A DNA stretch of 64,000 bases from Firmicutes bacterium UBA4845. GTDB lineage: Bacteria > Bacillota > Clostridia > Tissierellales > Sedimentibacteraceae. Location of the stretch: contig DHER01000087.1 of NCBI GenBank assembly GCA_002399975.1, forward strand, positions 82,517 to 146,516, in the 5' to 3' direction. Under the pieces are notes generated by a model, which had not been told where the DNA came from, did not search any database, and was given only the letters and a program-made list of their open reading frames with translations. The position numbers and the translations under genes are program-made. This document shows positions 55,234 through 63,973 of the stretch, in pieces; position 1 is the stretch's first letter; every line of letters begins with the position of its first letter.

Positions 55234-57211
55234 TTATACAAAATGTCTTTTTTTACGTCTTAATCCCTTACAATATGGACATGATTCTTTGTGCCTCTTC
55301 TGATACATAAGTTTTTGAGAAGGAGACATAGGATATTCATGGTTTTTGTCTTTAGGACAAATCCACCATACAGATAAATTACAGTTATCGATGATTTGAT
55401 CGGGGTCTGCAAGCAAATAGTTATTTGTATACTCCCATTCACTCATTAAATCGGGATGTTTTGCTGCAAAAGAATTAAATCCTGGAAGAACTAACCTATC
55501 ATTACAATATGGACATGTAGCTTCACAAGAACTCATTTTACTTATTAAAGCCCTATACTCTCCATTGCAGTTTGGACATATCCATTTAGCCCATGAATTT
55601 GTATCCGGAAGAACTCTGTCAGATTGCTGCTCGTTATTTGGAGACCATAACTTAGCTATTTCAGGATAAATAACTGCCAGTGAATTTGGCCTGATTATAC
55701 AACTTGGACAAGTTTCTTTATCGGACACTACATCCTTTATATATGCCCCATATTCCATCTCACAGGTGGGGCAAATCCACTTAAACCAAAGACTAGAATT
55801 ATAGAAGGTTTCATCAGCTTTTCTATCATTATTTGGAGACCAAATGTTTACGTAGTTTTTATATACATCTACGAAAGTATTGACGCCTTTAATTAGTTTT
55901 GAGCGATTACATATTGGACAGTTTCCGCTTCCAACATTTCTTAAAGCAAATGTTCCTTCCCATCTGTGATTAGGGTTGTTGCGACAAATCCATTTCACAG
56001 CTTTTTTAGAGTTTGGAAAAACTGAAAAAGCGTCAATGGTATTTTCAGGGTCATATTCATCCATAAGTTCAGGATGTATATCAGCAAAACTGTTTCCTTT
56101 TATGAGTTTTGTATTAGAACAATAAGGACAGCCTTTTGTTCTTGTTTTTAGCGCAGCAATCATGGATTGGACTCTGGATTCAAAAGAATTGCCACAGATA
56201 TTACAATTCCATCAGGATTTAGTTGTTGAAGAATATTTTCCCTTCAGAGAGTCAAAAGTACATCCATTAAGTTTCTCATTAAACCTAGTGTTAAGTTCCG
56301 GGTATTCCTCAGCATATGAAATTTTGCGAAAAGTTCTATTATCACATTTGGGACATCCAACAACACGATAGCTATTGTCTCTATCTTTGTTTACTCGTTT
56401 TCCTATGGATGATCTCCATTCATGACCACATGTATTACATTTAAAAAATGCTATTTGCTTAGAAGAAATTCCTTGAGAATAGATATCAATATTCTTATTT
56501 TTGTCAAAATCATACATATCTGAAAGTTCAGGAACTATAGTTAGTATATCGTTATAACCTTGCTTGATAGCTTTGTTTGAATCACAGCAAGGACAATTAT
56601 CTGAGCCATCCGTCCTACTTTTAATAGATGCTTTCCATTCATAACCACATTTTTCACATCTCCACCATGCACTGTCATATGAATAAGCGGATATTAAATC
56701 AATGTCTATACCTTTATTTTTCTCAATATCCCAAAACTTAATAAGCTTAGGTAAAGCAGAAACAGGTGTGATTCTATTTTTGTTATGTAAATAACACTGA
56801 TGACATCCACTAAAAGTATATATTCCATTTTTGCCTTCGATTCTTGAGGCTATAGATGCTTGCCATTCATAGCCGCAATCAGGACATTTCCACCATAAAA
56901 GAGTCTTATCTCTTATTCGAAGACTGTAAATATCAATACCTTTATTCTTTTCAAAGTCATAACCTTTAATTGCCTCTGGAACTAATGTAAAAAGGTCAGT
57001 AAATCCCTTTTTGGATATTTGAAATAATTCACAACAAAGACACTTACCAGTACTAGATGCCTGAACTCGTATGGATGTCTGCCATTCATATTTACAATTG
57101 CTACACTTCCAAAATACTTTTTTATTCGAATTAGATAGAATAGATGTTGGAATATTTGTGTTTTTATTATAATCCCAGAACTTTATTAAACTAGGAATTT
57201 TTGATACCAGT
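55234..57211 (-). pseudogene. Nine-repeat zinc-ribbon (DUF4379-like) protein, disrupted
   Basis: One minus-strand frame runs from about 57209 to 55234 (650 codons) and encodes nine repeats of about 65-75 residues. Each has a pattern x-W-x-C-x-x-C (WWKCPDCGYEW, AWWRCEKCGYEW, AKWICPNCNGEY) and a second C-x-x-C (NCPCC, GCPKC, TCPSC, SCPYC). This is the zinc-ribbon repeat I know as DUF4379; function unknown, probably nucleic-acid binding. An in-frame TGA (56212-56214) replaces the tryptophan position of repeat five. At the 5' end the frame opens with no start unless one A is removed from an A5 run near 57198, which would restore MTGIKIPSLIKFWD. Both lesions mark it as a pseudogene. Confidence 0.8.
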
Positions 57212-57908
57212 CATATTAATATAAGTTAAATATCTGCTATCAGAGTGCTTTGAATGTCCCCATTTTTTATAGTGAGGATCTGTGACAAAGAGGGTGTCAA
57301 TGTCAGTACCATCATATTTTGATGTTAAGTCAATATAATCTTGTATTTCATCTCCCAGATAGTCCGGAATCTTATAAGTATTAACAATGTAATCGTCAGA
57401 TAGTTTGTAAGATATATTTTTTCTCCCACCCTTGAGTTTATTTCTGCGTAATTTTAGATAGTATGCATCGTCAGAGTTTTTAATTAGACAATTTCTTTGA
57501 GTAAGTAGGAATTCTCTTGGCCTTAATGGAAGGACTCCTGTTATCATCCACCAGAGGTAAAGCGGATAATAGAACAGGCGATCTTCCATGGATAAAGAAG
57601 ATTTCCAATAATCCTTGATGATTTCATCAAAGATAAAATAAGTATCGAAGTCAGCCAATGTTCGTTGACGTTTATTTTGCGAGCAGAAATTTATATCGGA
57701 ATATGAATCCATAGCATCTATTAATCTTTCAATATTATCATTCGCATATGCGGTAGGAAGTAACGTAAAAAAATCTGAACATAGCATTGGAAGAGATATT
57801 TTGAGTTTTTCTAAGTCAATCTCATACACAGTGTCAATGTTTGTAGATATAATATGTCTTAAAACTAAGAGAAGATGAAAATAATTCTTCTGCAGTATTA
57901 GTAATCAT
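57191..57908 (-). pseudogene. Third recombinase of the trio (C), tyrosine-recombinase-like, frameshifted and truncated
   Basis: It starts at ATG 57908, which overlaps the stop of gene B (TAATG) and has AAAGGAG eight bases upstream. After MITNTAEELF one extra base in a T4 run (near 57880) shifts the frame; the rest continues HLLLVLRHII to EIDLEKLKISLPML. A box I-like motif WWMITGVLPLRPREFLL gives the first catalytic arginine. The sequence ends near 57200 before any HxxR/Y box, where the zinc-ribbon frame takes over. So the C-terminal half is lost. Family membership rests on box I and context. Confidence 0.65.
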
Positions 57909-59750
57909 TAGGTATTCTCCTTTAACAATTCTTCGTATTGAATAAAAACTTTTTCGCCATAATTCTCTTTGATGAAATAAAGCATTTCATCGATTTTCGG
58001 AATTACTACTTGGGTTATGATTTTTTTATATTTTTCTTTTTCAATGTTGTCACTGGCATTGCTATAAAGAATACTAAGCCTGTTATATTCACTTATCATA
58101 AGGTAAAAAGTTGATTTTGTGCTTATTTCGTACTTACATCCTACGCATTGTCTCTTTTTATTATAAGGGCAAAGTTTTTCTATTGATGTAAGTAAGCAAA
58201 GACAGTCGGGTTATTTCGAAAAGGCTTGTCCAGACCCAATTCTGTGTAATGCAGTCATAATATCAGTTCCTGAACTAATAATTTCTTTTATAACCATTTC
58301 AGCTTGACTTTTTCCTTTTTCAATAACAGTAACAATAGATTCTATCTCTAATGGGCTCAAATCAAGAGCCTTAATAAGTTTTTGTTTGATTTTGCACAGT
58401 TAGATTTGAATATTCTTCTTTTATAACTATTTTTAATAATGTTGAAGAAATAAAGGATAACACACCTCTCTCTAACAACTCAAATGCAACAAATTCAGGT
58501 GTTAAGCCACTTAATTTGGCATCTTTAAGGTATTCAAACGTGGTGGATGCAAATTCTCCATAGGAGCCTTTGTGACTTCTTGCAAGGGCAGCCAAAATAT
58601 ATCCTTTAACACTTGGGCCATCATTACCTGTATCTAGGATGTCATCACTTAGCATATATATAGATTGAAGATAAGACTTTGTAGCAGAACGAGATCTAAA
58701 ATCTGACTCTAAGAATAAGTCGCCTATTTCCTCTCCCATATATCGTGTTATCTCCTCATATGTTGTAATCTTTCTGAAGATAGGAGTATCAGCAGTGTTA
58801 TCAAGTTGTCTATGCGCCTCTGCTAATGCAAAAAGTTTTCCAAAATGTACCTCACAGGATACTGGAACAGTAAATTTCACAGATCCAATGCCATTTGCTT
58901 CATCAGTTTTATTTGGTGTAAATGGTAGTAAGCACATTCTTGTCGTTATAGACAGCAATACCATTCTTGCGTCATTATCAGTAAATAAATCATTTTGCAT
59001 TTTCTGAATGACATCCATTGCAGGGTAAGGTAGGTCTGGATGGTATACTCTTGTTAGGTCAGTGTAACGAAGTGAACATATAAAATGTATGGATAAATAT
59101 AGCCATGTGTCTGTATAATTTTTTGATTCAGCAGCCTTTTTATACATTTCATTATCATTAATATAATCTTCATTAAAAAGAAGATATAAAAGCTCCAGAT
59201 ATTCGCTAAAATCATAGGCCTCGTTCTGTATATTCATTGTATAACGCTTATCCATTGTATAATCCCGGTAATAGTTGGTCTTAGTATTTGCTCTTAGCCA
59301 GGCCATAAAGAATGTTAAATAGTCACCATGTGCTTTTATCATGTCCATTGAGGCTTGTTTAAGTAGGAATTTAACATCGTCATCTGTATAAAGAAATATA
59401 TCTTTTGTTAGCCTATATAGAAGAAAATCAGCAAGATAAAATCGAATATTTTCTGGAAGATTTTCTTCGTTAAAAAACTTATTTAGCCGTGTGGTTGTCA
59501 GAGGCCACTTCATCTCTAATTTATCAAGAAGTACGGTACTTTGTTTAGTATCTGTAAGGAAACTTTTTAATGGAGCTGTAAATGCTTTGACTTGGCTATC
59601 GTCAAGCATAACCGCTTTATTGGAAAAGATAGGTTTGTTTCCAAACCAATTATTATCAACCAAAAATGCTATAATTTCGCTCATACTGGCTTTCTCAGAA
59701 TTTTGTGCATGTCTAATTATATCTTCAATAAAATCTTTTAAATCAATCAT
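57908..59750 (-). pseudogene. Second recombinase-type gene of the trio (B), large protein with C-terminal Cys cluster, frameshifted
   Basis: The ATG at 59750 overlaps the end of gene A by eight bases. 459 codons run to 58371, where one extra A in an A5 run (CAAACAAAAAC, near 58383) shifts the frame. The corrected frame continues LIKALDLSPLEIESI to GQAFSK, meets an in-frame TAA at 58211-58213, and goes on with PDCLCLLTSIEKLCPYNKKR and QCVGCKYEI to the stop at 57908. Repaired, it would be about 613 residues. A LRYTDLTRV segment could be a box I arginine; the C-x-x-C cluster looks zinc-binding. I cannot name the family with certainty. Confidence 0.65.
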
Positions 59751-61009
59751 TGTTCATCTTAGAAGCCCATAACAGGTAGTCAAAGACCTCATTATTTACC
59801 TTTCGATATTGTTTTTCAAGCTCACCTTTATTTTGTAGATATGTTAATGAGCTTTCTGGAGACGAATCACCACGCCAATACATTAATACACCGGGTTCGC
59901 TGATACCTGATAATACAAGCTGAACCGTATACCAATGCCTAAATATATGTGGAGAAAGTTTATTTTCCATTAAAATCCTACCATATAAAACTAACTCAGG
60001 TTTTTCGCTTGCAAGATACATAGGAATTATTTCGCTTTGTATAATTTCCTGAAATTTTTTACGATAGCTAAAATATGTCATAGCCTTTCCTTGTTTGTTT
60101 ACTGTAAAAGCACCATAATCTTTTTCAAATTTCTTACCTTTTAAATATTCAATATATTGATTATAGGCTTCTCTGAAAGCATTTAAAAATATATCAGGCA
60201 CCTGTTGTTTGCGTTCTTTTTTGATGTTTCCAACCGAAATAAGATCACTTCGTATATTGAGCTCTTCTCGTAAATCTATTTCAATTTTTAAGATATCCAT
60301 CTACAATGTCAAAGATAATGCCTGGCCCAAGGGGGCTGTCAGTTCTTCGGACATTACATGCTTCTGACGGTCTTAAACCTGCAAAGGCGGATAAGATGAT
60401 TAAACCAAGTAATTCTTGATGATTAGTTGCTATATGATTAAATAGAATTTGAAAAGCGGAATTTGGAATGTCACGAAATATAGCTTTTTTATTTCCTGTA
60501 TAGATTACATCAAAAGCGGGGACCTTTACCTTTGACACTTTTCCGTGTTTATCACGTTTATTTACAAATTTAAATAAATCATCTTTCTTAATATGACATT
60601 CCTTTTTACGTTCATCTATGAACAACTCCATAAAATCCATTATGGTTCTTACACATCTTTTGACTGTACCCTCTGTACGCTTAGTGTTATCGTCATCCCA
60701 AGGGAGTTCGCACATGCCATATGCATTCAGGAAGTCGTCTATTATTTCAACTGTAATATCATCTAATTTTTCTATTTCTGCATAAAAGAAAGCATAGTTT
60801 AATAGCTGCACAGTAAATGAAAACCTACTATTACCATCATCCGTGTACTTTCTAACCATGAGAACAGGTGATTTTACATACCTGTGGAAATCTGTAAATT
60901 GTAGAGTACCATCTTCGTGTTTAAGAACAATAAACTGCCTTGAGACCAACTTGTTATTCTTAATTATAAATTTATGTTTATATACAGCAAAGTGCTCATT
61001 TTTGCTCAT
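59743..61009 (-). pseudogene. First recombinase of the trio (A), tyrosine recombinase/integrase, split by one frameshift
   Basis: Two overlapping frames (61009-60281 and 60300-59743) join into one protein of about 422 residues if one A is removed from an A5 run near 60287 (KIEIDLREEL follows YL). The full catalytic set is spread over both parts: box I arginine in AFAGLRPSEACNVRR, box II SPHIFRHW (H-x-x-R), a tryptophan in YWRGDSSPESS and the nucleophile tyrosine in LTYLQNKG. So the enzyme was intact until recently. I take ATG 61009 with TGGAG upstream. It leads a coupled A-B-C operon. Confidence 0.8.
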
Positions 61010-61024
61010 GAACAAATACTCCAT

Positions 61025-61390
61025 TCTAATAAAAATTACAATGTGACTGTAAAAGTATATTTTTATAAATAGTGGGGAAACACAACATATGTTCGTCCAT
61101 AATTATTATATCATGGCTTTATGGACATGTCTATAAAGCCATACTTACGAACGGTTAAAATAATAACTATTTAAATATGAGTTATAAATTTATTTTTAGT
61201 AAAGCGTAATAAAATACTGATAACAAAATCTTCTTAATAAGCTTAATAGGTTGAAACTAACAGTGAATGGAGCAGAAATAAAGAAATTAAAGAGAGGACT
61301 GTAAAAGAGAGTAACCTTATCTTTATCGTGAATAAAGTTATCGTATTTTATTTTAAAAGTATTTGATAATATTTAAAAATTGAAATATAG
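61025..61390. other. Spacer upstream of the recombinase trio, with nested inverted repeats
   Basis: 366 bases without a gene. The left part carries the palindromic structure at 61091-61152. A GTG-started run of 13 codons near 61263 (VNGAEIKKLKRGL) resembles the start of a Cro/C1-type regulator but stops at once. Nothing else is supported. Confidence 0.5.
61091..61152. repeat. Nested inverted repeats upstream of the recombinase operon
   Basis: ATGGCTTTAT (61113-61122) and ATAAAGCCAT (61133-61142) form a perfect 10-base inverted repeat around GGACATGTCT. An outer pair GTTCGT (61091-61096) and ACGAAC (61147-61152) encloses it. No T tract follows, so it is not a terminator. It lies about 80 bases before the recombinase start and could be its binding or crossover site. 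Confidence 0.6.
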
Positions 61391-61993
61391 TTAAATAAAA
61401 GAGCGGTGAGATCCTGCCAACAAGTGGAGAGTTAAAAGAGTAGGGAGGTACTGGAGGCATCTCCTTTTAAATGATATGTTGGCAAATCCTTCTAAAATTA
61501 GCCTATCTATCACCTTCAAGATATCACGATACTGTTCCTGATATTCAAATGTGTAAGACAATGAATTCATGCGTTGATTTGCTTTACCATGATTTTGATT
61601 ATCAGTCCACGCCTGATCTTCATGAGATAATTCTATCAGCTCATCCAGTGATGCATTCCCAAAGATTTTGAAAATTTTATCAAGAAAATTTCTGATTTCT
61701 GGTGCTATATCCGGAATCTCTGTTCTACTCAGCAAAAAATCATAGTTTTCATGCACTGTTGGAGCTACTGCACCATTATCATACGCATATAAATCTTCTG
61801 CAAATAATTTGCTGCCGGTTTTCTCTATATAGATATTTTGAGCAAGATGAAGGTATTTGTCTAATCTGGCAGCTCCCTTATAAAAAACTCTGTCATTTTT
61901 ATGAATTAGGTCTTTATTAAACAGCCACCTGTCCTTGTCTTTAGCCAAGAAATATTCAGCAACGTTAACATCGGTTAACATAAACCTCATCAT
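61391..61993 (-). CDS. Panacea/SocA-like (DUF4065) domain protein
   Basis: 200 residues. LTDVNVAEYFLAKDKDRW, ARLDKYLHLAQNIYIEKTG, LFAEDLYAYDNGAVAPTVHE and LDKIFKIFGNASLDELIELS follow the Panacea pattern, the domain found in SocA and in the antitoxins of PanAT systems, often with phage or mobile elements. No toxin gene is visible on either side. Starts at 61993, 61990 and 61981 are possible; GAGG sits four bases before 61981. The last 25 residues read unlike the family and may follow a frameshift. Confidence 0.78.
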   Translation of the reverse strand: MMRFMLTDVNVAEYFLAKDKDRWLFNKDLIHKNDRVFYKGAARLDKYLHLAQNIYIEKTGSKLFAEDLYAYDNGAVAPTVHENYDFLLSRTEIPDIAPEIRNFLDKIFKIFGNASLDELIELSHEDQAWTDNQNHGKANQRMNSLSYTFEYQEQYRDILKVIDRLILEGFANISFKRRCLQYLPTLLTLHLLAGSHRSFI

Positions 61994-62069
61994 CCTTTCT
62001 AAATTTTACAATAACCTTTATTATTTACACTTATATAGTATATGCAGTTAGTTGTATTGTCAAATATAT

Positions 62070-62170
62070 CGTGTAGGGAAGGCCCGAAAAGGTGCACAAG
62101 CAAGGGTAACGGGGTACAGTATTATAGAGGCTGCAAAGGCCAACAATTCAACATCGCCAATTCATGGCAA
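62070..62170 (+). pseudogene. Remnant of an IS66-type transposase (TnpC C-terminus)
   Basis: A short frame reads GKARKGAQARVTGYSIIEAA and KANN, close to the KGAEASAxIYSIIETAKANG block near the end of IS66 transposases. The flanks do not continue the match. Confidence 0.55.
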
Positions 62171-62332
62171 GTTTTCTCTCTTAAAACCTGGAAGTTCAAC
62201 CTTATGTAAAAAACGGATATTTGATTTTATATGTAAATGTCAACCCAAAATTGGTGTTAGTATATGATGATTTTTATTGAAGTTTGTACCGTATAAACTG
62301 TTCTTTTTAGTATAAAGGAGAATTTTGCAACT

Positions 62333-63118
62333 ATGAAAAAGAAAATCTTTATTTTTATGCTGATTTTAACACTAATATTAATTGTAAATGCCTATGCAGG
62401 AACAATTAATGTAGACATTGATAACATAAATGTGTATTTCTGGAATGAAACAGGAATGCCCTTTATAGATTCTAACAATCGTACTCAGGTACCGCTTCGT
62501 GCAACTATGGAAGATTTCGGTGCTAAAGTAGATTGGGACCAAGAAAATCTTATAGCAACAATAGAATTGGATGATACTAAAGTTGAGGTACCCATTGGTG
62601 AATCATATATCCTTAAAAATGGTGAAAAAATATTGAATGATACGGTGGCACAAATAAAGGACAATAGAACATACTTGCCAATACGTGCGGTTTTAGAAGC
62701 ATTTGGAGCAAGTGTAGATTGGGACAATGAAACTCAAACTGTTAGAGTGAAAAGAATCGGAAAAACTGGTGAAGAAAAGGAGAATAGATATTTTTCTGAA
62801 GAATATGGTGATTATGGAGATGGAATTGTTGTTTCAACCAGAGAGTTATACTACCAAGATGGAAGATTAATTGCAACATTATATCTTTATAATGGAAAGA
62901 CTGATAAGACTTTATTCAACATAAATAATTTTAAAGCTTCAATTGAGGATAACGATGGAAATGTAATTGCAAAGGACAACTTCGGTAATCTTGAAGATGT
63001 TGAAATTGCACCTGGTAAATGCATAACTAAAACTTTTATATTTGAAAAAGATAAGGTCCATATACAGGATTATGAGTTAACATATTTACGTTATCATGTT
63101 CAAGTCAATATGATGTAA
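62333..63118 (+). CDS. Exported copper-amine-oxidase N-terminal (stalk) domain protein
   Basis: 261 residues. A signal peptide (about 3-22, ending VNAYAG) is followed by a copper amine oxidase N-terminal-like domain with two characteristic repeats: RTQVPLRATMEDFGAKVDWD and RTYLPIRAVLEAFGASVDWD. The last 120 residues are a beta-sandwich-like domain (GRLIATLYLYNGKTDKTLF) of the SLAP/low-complexity surface type. In Clostridia such proteins are surface modules without enzymatic activity. AAAGGAG lies before the ATG. It stands alone. Confidence 0.85.
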   Translation: MKKKIFIFMLILTLILIVNAYAGTINVDIDNINVYFWNETGMPFIDSNNRTQVPLRATMEDFGAKVDWDQENLIATIELDDTKVEVPIGESYILKNGEKILNDTVAQIKDNRTYLPIRAVLEAFGASVDWDNETQTVRVKRIGKTGEEKENRYFSEEYGDYGDGIVVSTRELYYQDGRLIATLYLYNGKTDKTLFNINNFKASIEDNDGNVIAKDNFGNLEDVEIAPGKCITKTFIFEKDKVHIQDYELTYLRYHVQVNMM

Positions 63119-63152
63119 AATAAATGACTAATTAACTCATTATATATAATAT

Positions 63153-63310
63153 AAATTACCGTAACGACGGCCAGATTCCCTTTAATTATAAAAACATTCA
63201 TATATTCTTTAAGGCGAAGTATTAATATGACAGTAAAGGATATGTCAATAGAGCTATGAGCTAAATCCCAGATTACTGTAACGAAGTCCAAATTACCGTA
63301 ACGAAGTTTA
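63153..63310 (+). repeat. Three copies of a 20-base direct repeat (ATTACCGTAACGAAGT-type)
   Basis: AAATTACCGTAACGACGGCC (63153-63172), GATTACTGTAACGAAGTCCA (63271-63290) and AATTACCGTAACGAAGTTTA (63291-63310). The last two are directly adjacent with a 20-base period. Such repeated units occur at the ends of some insertion sequences, for example the IS21 family; that origin is a guess. Confidence 0.65.
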
Positions 63311-63338
63311 AATTCCTTAGAGTATTATATCACCCCCT

Positions 63339-63377
63339 TAATACCATGGGCGTAATGTCTAGGGTATTTTTTTATTT
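63339..63377 (+). terminator. Terminator-like hairpin
   Basis: AATACC (63340-63345) pairs with GGTATT (63363-63368), followed by TTTTTTATTTTG. No intact gene precedes it directly. Confidence 0.5.
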
Positions 63378-63808
63378 TGTCTTTGGTTAGTATAATTTAT
63401 CTATACTGTATCACATATATTTTACGAAAAATGGTGTTTTGAAAATTATAAATTTTACGGACATTGACAAAAGATTGGATAAAAAAATTGGCATCAACTA
63501 CAAAAATCGTCACGTTTTGACATTGCAGTCATGGTAAGATATGTAAGTTTTTATAATAGGTTACAAGTTCTAATGTTATTAAATTATAAATTTTAAAGAT
63601 AAAATATAAAATTCTACGCATATTTGATAGAATATGATGTAATAGCATTAGAAAGAGTTAATACATGCATTGACGCTTTAATAGATACATTCGTTAGAGA
63701 AAAAAGATAAACGAAACAAAATATAAAGGCCTAAATAAACCAAATGACATCTATACACCATAAAGGTGTAATGTATAAAATTATAGTGGTGGTTAGGAGG
63801 TGAAACAT

Positions 63809-63922
63809 ATGCCAGATAAACCTTTAACGGGTAAAGAGATTCAGGAAATCGAGGATTCTATCGATATGACAGATATTGATAACGAGATGGAGAATATAAA
63901 CTTCCAGCATGATCCTAACTAA
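63809..63922 (+). CDS. Small hypothetical protein, 37 residues, acidic
   Basis: ATG 63809 has TTAGGAGGTGA eight bases upstream, one of the best ribosome binding sites in the window. The peptide starts MPDKPLTGKEIQEIEDSIDM and ends NFQHDPN. It is hydrophilic and acidic with no cysteine or membrane segment. The length and helical, acidic first half are like a leader peptide or a small regulator, but I recognise no family. A 12-base perfect hairpin (63939-63973) follows. It is isolated at the window edge, so possible partner genes lie outside. Confidence 0.6.
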   Translation: MPDKPLTGKEIQEIEDSIDMTDIDNEMENINFQHDPN

Positions 63923-63938
63923 ATCTTTTTTGCCTTGC

Positions 63939-63973
63939 GAAGTAGCTATTGCTATTAGATTAATAGCTACTTC
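63939..63973 (+). repeat. Perfect hairpin downstream of the small gene
   Basis: GAAGTAGCTATT (63939-63950) and AATAGCTACTTC (63962-63973) form a 12-base stem with an 11-base loop. It is not followed by a T tract, so termination is uncertain; it may be an RNA stabiliser or processing site. Confidence 0.6.

Larger units (their letters stand above)
63119..63808. other. Gene-poor region with direct repeats, a terminator and coding remnants
   Basis: 690 bases. It holds three copies of a 20-base repeat (63153-63310), a terminator-like hairpin (63339-63377), a TTGACA/TATGTA pair (63517-63545) and a run without a start codon reading YDVIALERVNTCIDALID (63603-63710), probably the tail of a lost gene. 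Confidence 0.5.

Noticed and set aside
61263..61305. Cro/C1-like start VNGAEIKKLKRGL upstream of the recombinase region
   Set aside because: Only 13 codons before a stop and no ribosome binding site, so not a gene and too short to call a remnant.
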